From positions 930,001 to 994,000 of the forward strand of contig NC_066337.1 of assembly GCF_022539315.1 (NCBI RefSeq): a stretch of DNA of 64,000 nt, read 5' to 3'. Below are positions 57,041-64,000 of this stretch, one piece after another. Origin of the DNA: Serinus canaria. Taxonomy: Eukaryota; Chordata; Aves; Passeriformes; Fringillidae. A program made the position numbers and the translations under genes. Each line of letters opens with the position of its first letter. Within the stretch, counting starts at the first letter, position 1. The notes beneath the pieces are model-generated. The model made no database searches. It was not told the origin of the DNA and was given only the letters and a program-made list of their open reading frames with translations.

Positions 57041-57295
57041 CATCAGCCGCGCTCTTGCAACATTCCCACCAGGAGGCAAATCCCAGATAGCCGCAGCAGG
57101 GGAGCTGCAGACCTGCCGGGTCCCACCCTGCTATCTCAAGAATGCATTTGAACAGGAGCTGTTTCTGCAGCCTCTGGAGGTCGAGGCTTCAGATGGAAAT
57201 CAGGCTCCAGAGACAGTCCCACGGGGCAAATTTCAGGATTTTTGGAGTTGGTGTTCAGCACAGATAAGCCCTCGAGAGCACAGATACTTTATCTG
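57041..57295 (+). other. Splice-bounded-type open frame without ATG (possible exon)
   Basis: This plus-strand frame is open for about 84 codons between a TGA before 57041 and one at 57293. It lacks an ATG near its start, and an AG acceptor (ACATTCCCACCAG) lies inside it at 57073. The translation (including VPPCYLKNAFEQELFLQPLE) is not low-complexity and not from a known repeat, but I recognise no family and no clear donor is seen. It could be a terminal exon or chance. Confidence 0.15.
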
Positions 57296-57954
57296 AGCTA
57301 TTTGCATCACTTCAGCCTGAGAAACTGCTGTCAGACGTTTGGGGGAGGGAGGGGGGCAATTAGGATGCTCTTTTGGTTCTTTTAATTGTAATTTCCAAGA
57401 CAGAGACACTTCTAGGAGGATGGGACTGTCCTGTGCCCCATCACAGCTCTGGGAGCTTGTCCAGGCTGGAGAGGGGAAGAGCAGCAGGAAGTGCCGGGCT
57501 TAGAGAAGCAAGGAGAGCATTAGGAGGGATATTCCTTGAAAACCCTGTAAGGGATTGCATCTCTCTGCTCTCCTTCTAAAATGAGACAGAAATCAGCACG
57601 AGCTGCCCCTACTGCCAGTTGGGAATGGATTCCTCCTTTTCTGAGCAGAGCCAGGGCTGAGCTTTCCAAAGGCTCTTTTTCCAGAGCCTGCTTTGTGCCT
57701 GTGATGTTTCTCACCTTACCTGGAGCCTCTGGAGGAAAAATGGGGTCCCTGATCTCTTGCTGCTCTCCCAGAGCCCTCTTCATCTCAGCTTTGCAGCAAT
57801 GAGCTGTTGGACTGCAAGGACCCTGCAGTGGAACCTCCTCTTCCCAGAGGGTGGGGGAGTCATTCACCCAAGCTCTCAGTCCTGGTGACCCTTCCCAGCA
57901 CCCATGGTCATGGAAACAGAGAAATGCCTTTCTCCCAGGTCTGTGTGATTCACT

Positions 57955-58062
57955 CTCCAGAATGGTTTGGGCTGGGGGCCCTTGAACCTCATCTTGTTCC
58001 CTGCTCAGGAACACCTTCCACTGGAGCAGGCTGCTCCAAGCCCTGTCCAGCCTGGCTTTTTA
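57955..58062 (-). mobile_element. CR1 LINE 3-prime fragment
   Basis: TCCAGAATGGTTTGGGCTGG, CCACTGGAGCAGGCTGCTCC and AAGCCCTGTCCAGCCTGGCT on the plus strand. Confidence 0.85.
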
Positions 58063-58939
58063 TGGCAGAAGTGTTCTCAGGGATAATATCTAGGAGACCA
58101 GGCTGATCTTACAGCTGGGGTTTGGAAGGCCTTGGCTGTATCACTTACCAGCAAGTCTTTAGGAATCTAAACCCCACTGCTTTCCCTTGGATTGAGATCC
58201 CCAAATCCCTGCAGCCGCTCCTGTGAGCCCCTGCACAGCAGTTTCTCACGTTGGAGATGCAGATGATTAATTCAGTGCACATTTTATTGCCATACTTAAT
58301 TCAGTGAGGTCAGGAGAGTGGCTGAGGGTCCCTGGAGAACGGGGCTGTGCAAGTGCTTCAGATTACACACACAAAAAGAGACGTCTGAAGTGAACCCTGG
58401 CTGCCGGCACAGCCAGCCCTGGAGCTGCCTGCAGCCTCCCCAGCACGTGCTGGAGTTTCCCAGCCCTCCAGATGGACCTTCCCCTGTGGGATTTGGGATC
58501 AATAGGCTTTGGGAAAGCTGCACTGGATCACTTTGGCTGTTTGACCAGAGCTGGAGCATGGTTCCTCTCTGTGCAGCTGCTCCTAGGAGGGACAGCCCCG
58601 TGGAAGCAGGCAGGGATAACGAGGCCCTGCGTATGCTGGGATGATGGCTTCTCTGGGGACAGCCATAGGACACTCCAAAATGCCTTCAGGGAGGGGTGGG
58701 AATGGCTTGGCATGGAGGGTGGACTTTGCACATGGGCTTACTTCCAGCTTTAGGCTCATGAAAGGAGCTTCTCCGTGCCCTGGGAGCTGCCTTTGGAGAC
58801 CTCTGATCCCCAAAGGTCAGACAGGGCTTCTCTTTTGATGTTTTTCCTTCCCCTGTGATGCTGCAAGGGCAGGTTAGGATGCAAAGCTGGGACCTCCACA
58901 AATCCCTGTCAGGAGGGTGGAGCCTGGTGGGGATTGGTC
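58063..58939. other. Single-copy DNA without a recognised gene
   Basis: No element or exon recognised. Confidence 0.4.
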
Positions 58940-59030
58940 TTTTCTCAGGGGTGACAAGGGCCTGGACAAGGGAAAACAGCCTCAGGTTGTGCCAGGGTTT
59001 AGTATTTAGGAAAAATGGAGAAAATAAACT
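58940..59030 (+). mobile_element. CR1 LINE internal fragment
   Basis: GGTGACAAGGGCCTGGACAA, GGGAAAACAGCCTCAGGTTG and TGCCAGGGTTTAGTATTTAG. The 3-prime end of the element is absent. Confidence 0.7.
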
Positions 59031-59154
59031 GCTCCACCAAAGGGGAGATTTGATTTCTAAGGAGATCCAGCCCAAACTCCTTCTCCTTAACTCAGCAGCA
59101 GTTCTTCAGAAGTCAGGAATGCCTTTCTCCCAGGTCTGTTTGATTCACTCTCCA

Positions 59155-62100
59155 CATCTGAGGTCCAAGTTGGGCCAGGGAGCTCTTGCTTGGTCAAACT
59201 GATGTCAGCACTGAGGTAGAAAAGGAAAAAAGGAAGAGATGCCCCAAGGGAGCCTGTTCATGGAAACATTCTAATTTGGTCAGTTCCAGGCATCTTGCAG
59301 AAGCTTCTGTGCTTGGGAGATTTCAACCCAGTTTTCCAGACTCCAGAGACAGGTCTAATTCTGGAAGGCAGTGATGGAAATAAAGCTGGCATCTCCTCCT
59401 GCCCTGGACCAGCTCCTCACCAGCTCCCCTGGGGTATCTGTGACATCTCCAGAGTGACCAGACCTGCTCTTCCCCTGCTTTGCATCCAGCCCCTGCCTGA
59501 CCCCAGGAGAGCAGAGGCCTTGTGTGTCTGGCAGCTCTGGCTGTGTTTCCATCCAGGGAAGGAGCCACTCCATGGAAGTAGGAGCAGTAATCAGACTGAC
59601 AGGATAATGAGGCAGCCCAGTAGCTTTGCTTTGCCTTCTCCTTGTGCCGAGTCCCAGGCTGGGTGTCAGCTCAGCCCCCATATCTTGAGAAAAAACCTCT
59701 CTTTTTTTTCTCTTTTCTCCTTGTTGCTGCCAAAACTGACAGATTGTTGGGCGGAAATCATCAATATTTTGTCAAAACCAAATCCAAATATTTCCAGCCA
59801 AACCTCAGTGTTTTCTGGTGCTGATGCACAAACAAATCTCCGTGGGAAATGCCAGCAGGGAAAGCAGATGGAGCAATGGGCTGCAGTGCTCTGCTGTCCT
59901 GGCTTTGCTTGGGATGTGTGGCTGAGGGGCTGCGAGGAGCAGGGTGGTTGAACCCAGGAGCTAAATTTGGGCTGCTCTGTGTTTATTCAGAGCACAGTGG
60001 TGTAAACAGCCGTGCTCTGCTGGCCTGCACGAGCAGCCTGGCCTGGGCAGTTCATCCCTCAGGGTCTGGAGTGCAGCAAGCACCGAAGTTCCCTCCCTGC
60101 TGTCCAGGAGCAGGATGTGCTGCTTCACCCCAGCCCCGCTCCGAGCTCAGGGAATGATTTGAGAGCTTTCACCCACCTGCTCCTGCCTGGCTGTGATCAC
60201 CCTGCCCTTCTCCCACCACGTTTGCCCCCAGCCCCTGCATTTAGCACAGCCACACTTCCACAGCCATCCCTCTTCCCAAATCCCTGCTCCAGTGGCACTG
60301 GATCATGGTGGGAGGACTCTCCCCTCCACAGCCACCTGAAGTCAGGGTTTTGGGGCTCTCCCACGCCTGCTAAGAGCACCTTGCCCTCGCTGGCCATCGC
60401 TGCTGCTCCACACTTCATTAGCACCAGGGATGTTTATAAATGGCAGGATAATATTTTTCATTTCCAGTTTGGGTTTCCAGGGCAGCCACTTTCTGAAGCA
60501 CTTAGGAAGTTTAGAGAAGACGAGGTTATATAAACGGTTTTCCCCCCCTGGGCCCTTATTAATCAAGTGGCTGTGGAGCCATTCCCAGAGCTTTGGGACC
60601 CAGGGCACTGGCTGGGTGAGGGGAGGCAGCTTTTACTTGGCTCCTGCCCTTTATTTGGGAGTTTGGGATGAATGGAGCTCTCAGACCTGCCCGTGGGGTT
60701 TGAAGCTGCTGGAGGGCTCAGGAGGCTGCTCCTGGGTTATGTTAAACTGACTTTGGGGCTGCACTCCTGTGTAGCCCCTTCTGGGCCTTCGTGTGAGCCA
60801 TGGTATCTCTTTTAATGATGTTTTTCTGGCCCTGTGGATGCATCCCTGTGAAATTTGGTGTAAAATCTTTGCATTTCCTGAGTGCAGGGCAAATATGATT
60901 TCAACAACAGCATGCATCAAGTTGATCCCTGTGCTTTTGCAGTGAACCCCTATGGGTGTGCACATACACTGATTAATAATTCCCTGACACATTCCTAAAG
61001 CTTCCCAGGAGCTTTTTCCCACCCAAGCTCCACCAGGAGCCACTCTCCAGGGTGGATTTGGAAAACAGGAGCCAACTTTGGTTGCCATTAGAATAAAACC
61101 AAGCTCTGCCTCCTTCTCCTCTGCGTCCTTCCCCCTGCTGCCTCCTCTCCACAAGGGAATGAGGAATGGGGATTTTGTGTTTTCCTTGAGTGGATGGAGC
61201 AGCAGGTCCAGCTGCTTCCAGCCTGGAGCTGCAGGTCCACAGGAAATCAGCTCATTAATCTGCTGCTCCACCTTCCCAGTCCTCCAGGCAGGCTCTCCCA
61301 GTGTGAAAATGATGATTGAAATAGCCAGAGGTGGGAAATGATGATTTAAAGGGGGTAAAAGGGATATTTGCAACTATTGCTCATTGGGGCCTTGACAGAA
61401 GGGAACTGAATTTCTTCCGGGTCTTGGGAGTGTGTGAGGAAAGGTGCTGAACATCTGGAGTGATTTAGGAGTTCTGGGCTGTTGTGCTGGAGCTCAGCCT
61501 GAGGAGCAGAGCTGGGATGGGGAGAAAATCCTGCCATGGCTTTTGGCTCGAGCTGGTGCAGATTGGGTGTTCAGGTCTATGTCCACCTCCCCAGGGATGG
61601 TTGTGGTGGCCCAGGACATTTCAGGCAGCCCTGGGGTGTTTGATGCGTCATCTGAGTGGATTTTCTTCACTTCCCAGAACTTTTGGGATTGGAAAGAAAC
61701 TCCAAGCCCCAGAGGTTATTCTGTTTCATCTCACAGAACACAAATCAGCTTCCCAGCTTCCCTTTGGCCTCCTCCTTATCCAAGACCTTCCCCTCCCACA
61801 GAATCCTCCTCGAGGAGGTGAACTAACTGGGTGAAAAGAGCTTGTTAACAAATTATTTTTAATAGGCTTTTTTTTTTTTTCCATTTTGCAATTCCTTCCT
61901 ATATTAAAAGTGCAAAAATAGAAAGTTTTAGCTGTGCTTGAATGACACAACATTTTCCTTGTTTATTTTCTTTCCCCTGCTTTAACCCAATGAGAAGTGT
62001 GGGAAAAGGAAAAAAACCTTACAACAAACTGCTCTGTATCAGCCAGGAACATATTTAGAAAAATATTTGCATCTGATTTTTCCTTCCAGCCACCAGCAAA

Positions 62101-62284
62101 GCATGAAAAATAATAAATAAATCATCTGTTTTCATGGCTTTTGCTGCAGGCAGCTGGGAGGTGGATGGGGAAGCAGAGTGTGCTGAGCCCTCCTGGATCC
62201 CAGGATCTCTGCTCAGCAGCTCCCTGAGGATGGGATGAGGGAATGGCTTCAGCCTGGAGCAGGCTGGGTTTGATGGGATCTCGG
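59155..62284. other. Single-copy DNA without a recognised gene
   Basis: Over 3 kb without identifiable repeats apart from short T-runs (59703, 61868). Open frames of up to 230 codons on the minus strand (60681-61373) show no recognisable domain or supporting splice sites. May be intron or intergenic. Confidence 0.4.
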
Positions 62285-62452
62285 GAAGGAGTTAATCCCT
62301 GGGAGGGTGGGCAGGCCCTGGCACAAAGAAGCCGTGGCTGCCCCTGGATCCCTGGAAGTGTTCAAGGCCAGGGCTTGGAGCAACCTGGGACAGTGGAAAG
62401 TGTCCCTGCCATGGCAGGACTGGCACTGGATGAGATTTAAAGCCCAGAAATC
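62285..62452 (+). mobile_element. CR1 LINE 3-prime end
   Basis: GGGAGGGTGGGCAGGCCCTG, GCCCCTGGATCCCTGGAAGT, AACCTGGGACAGTGGAAAGT and GTCCCTGCCATGGCAGGACT, ending at GAGATTTAAAGCCCAG. Confidence 0.92.
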
Positions 62453-62549
62453 CGCGGCGCTGCTGCCGTGGCTGTCCCGGGGTGACCGTGTCCCCTCGGG
62501 AGCCGCAGTTCCCTGCCCAGCAGCTGTCTGCTCCCATTCACACCCGCAA

Positions 62550-62960
62550 GGATTTAGGACCTCGGCGAGCTAATCAGGAGACGCTCCCGGGGAGAGAGGC
62601 GTGTTATTTAATTAGCTGCACAATGGGCTGGCTGGGAGGCACGTGGTGGCTCTGATGGCAGGAGATAGATGTCCTTTTAGCCGGCCTAATTGTTGGGAAA
62701 TAGCGGGGGCTTTGTTCAGCCCCAGCGTGGGCTCTGTGATCTCGCAGAGCCCAGGGGCTGCCCGCTTATAATTTTAGACAGATCTATTCAAGGCTGCCCT
62801 GCAGCGCGGGGCCGAACAAGCCGGGCATTGTTGCAGAGCCAGGAGCTGTGGCCAAGAAAACCACCCCGAAAAACCCAAACACGTGTAGGGAGGAATATTT
62901 CCCTGGCGCTTATTCACTGCCAGGCCAGGTTGCCAAGCACGGACAATTGCGGGAGAGGAG
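62550..62960. other. Single-copy block, candidate conserved noncoding element
   Basis: No repeat or gene. CpG-containing but with AT-core motifs (GTTATTTAATTAGCTGCA, CGGCCTAATTGTTGGG, TTATAATTTTAGACAGATC). A plausible enhancer-like block, unproven. Confidence 0.25.
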
Positions 62961-64000
62961 GTTTCCAGCGCCGGGCGAGGGTTTTTCCTCTTTGAGAGGC
63001 TTTGGCAAGCGGATCCCTCAGCCTGGAGCGACGCTGGGGGTGCCTCTGCTGACAGAGCCTCTCTGGGGAGGGCAGCGTCTCCTCCTGGAATTTCCGTGCT
63101 CTGGACATGGTGTGCATGGGATAATCCTGCCCATCCCTGAATTATCTCTCTAGTGTGCACCTGTCACCTCGTGGCCTTGGCAGGACAGTGGTTGGGGATG
63201 GAGAGACCTTCCTTGGCTGCTGGATCTTGGTTGGTTGTGCCTTCCAGAGTCCTGTGGAACAATCCCAGTCCTCTCTCCTAAATCTCTCTCTAGAGAGATC
63301 CCATCACAATCCCCAACCCCTGAGCTTTTCCTTTGGGGTTGCTGAACTCCCAGCTCCTTAGGAAGGGAGAAAGTGTCATTTAAAAAGGGGGATGGAGGCA
63401 CAAAGGTGGAAATATTGGCCAGGAATTAAACCTCCATCACTTGAACCCCTCTGTTCTGGCCCTGGTGTTAAAGTGGGGGTCACTGCAGGCCTGTGGTTTA
63501 TTTTCCTGGGCTGATCACTTCCAACTGGCTGCCAGCATGGCATTATCCTGGTGGCTGCCACTTCTCAGGCTGTGGATTCTACTCCAGAGCTTGGAGCTGG
63601 ACTGACCTCCCTTGGGAAGTGCTGGTGTGTCTCTTGGACCTCGGTAAAGTGAAACGTGGCTGTTCCTCGGTGTTTGGTGAAGCAGTGGGTGGTGTTTGGG
63701 TGGTGATGGGTTTTTGAAAGATGGAAAGGGCAGATAAGTGTCAGTGATCACAGTCTGGCTGTCAGGAGACCATTTGTGAGCAATGATTCCTTTGGCTCTC
63801 CGTTGTAATCCCCTCCGATGTATCCCAGGGGAGGGAATTTCAAGGGCTACCAGGGATCAGTTCAGTAAGGAGAGACTGCTGGATGCCAAGAGCACAGCCA
63901 CAAGCAGAGCTGTGCTGCTTAAACCTGAGCTGGCTGCTTTGTTTGTGCTCTGAAGGAGAGAGATCTGAGCCAGGAGATCTGAGCAAAGGCAAGAGAGGTG
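62961..64000. other. Single-copy DNA to window end
   Basis: No repeat family or gene recognised. A 14-bp palindrome TCTCTCTAGAGAGA lies near 63287-63300. Confidence 0.4.

Overview
This window is avian nuclear DNA, most likely from a songbird. The evidence is at least 20 truncated 3-prime ends of CR1 retrotransposons, which share the cores GGTGTCCCTGCCATGGCAGG and AAGGTCCCTTCC, and several retroviral LTRs with TGT...ACA-type ends, TATA boxes and AATAAA signals. Base composition is GC-rich with many minisatellites, as in bird microchromosomes. The species assignment is inference. No protein family could be recognised anywhere, and the window is mostly intergenic or intronic.

Layout. 1-11 kb: minisatellites (18-, 47-, 39- and 33-bp units), a solo LTR lying inside a GGAT tetranucleotide tract, two copies of one LTR family in opposite orientation (5403-6002 and 9951-10556), and another LTR at 8843. 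11-22 kb: a 34-bp minisatellite, a CR1 abutting an LTR at 16.29 kb, a (CCCAT)n field with a CR1 tail embedded in it, and a second copy of an unidentified 257-bp element first seen at 10654. 22-30 kb: CR1 copies, GC-rich single-copy DNA, then about 1 kb of three tandem arrays (26484-27487) with strong G-quadruplex potential on alternating strands. 30-46 kb: LTRs at 30.3 and 33.4 kb, AT-rich single-copy stretches that look like conserved noncoding DNA, two GC-rich blocks each ending in a GTAAGT donor (39.18 and 41.37 kb), and a perfect 21-bp hairpin at 43.68 kb.

46-51.6 kb holds the best gene candidate. Plus-strand segments at 46080-46162, 48364-48508, 50066-50100 and 50336-50536 have splice consensus and join in one open frame of about 150 codons. 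It is followed by about 1 kb of non-repetitive sequence ending in AATAAA at 51543. I do not recognise the protein. A minisatellite just downstream of its second coding segment carries repeated copies of the splice-donor motif. 51.6-64 kb: further CR1 copies, an LTR at 53.77 kb, a 70-bp tandem array at 55.5 kb and single-copy DNA.

Most long open frames are by-products of tandem repeats whose unit length, or a small multiple of it, is divisible by three. I found no RNA genes or CRISPR. All calls come from reading the sequence; no similarity search was possible.
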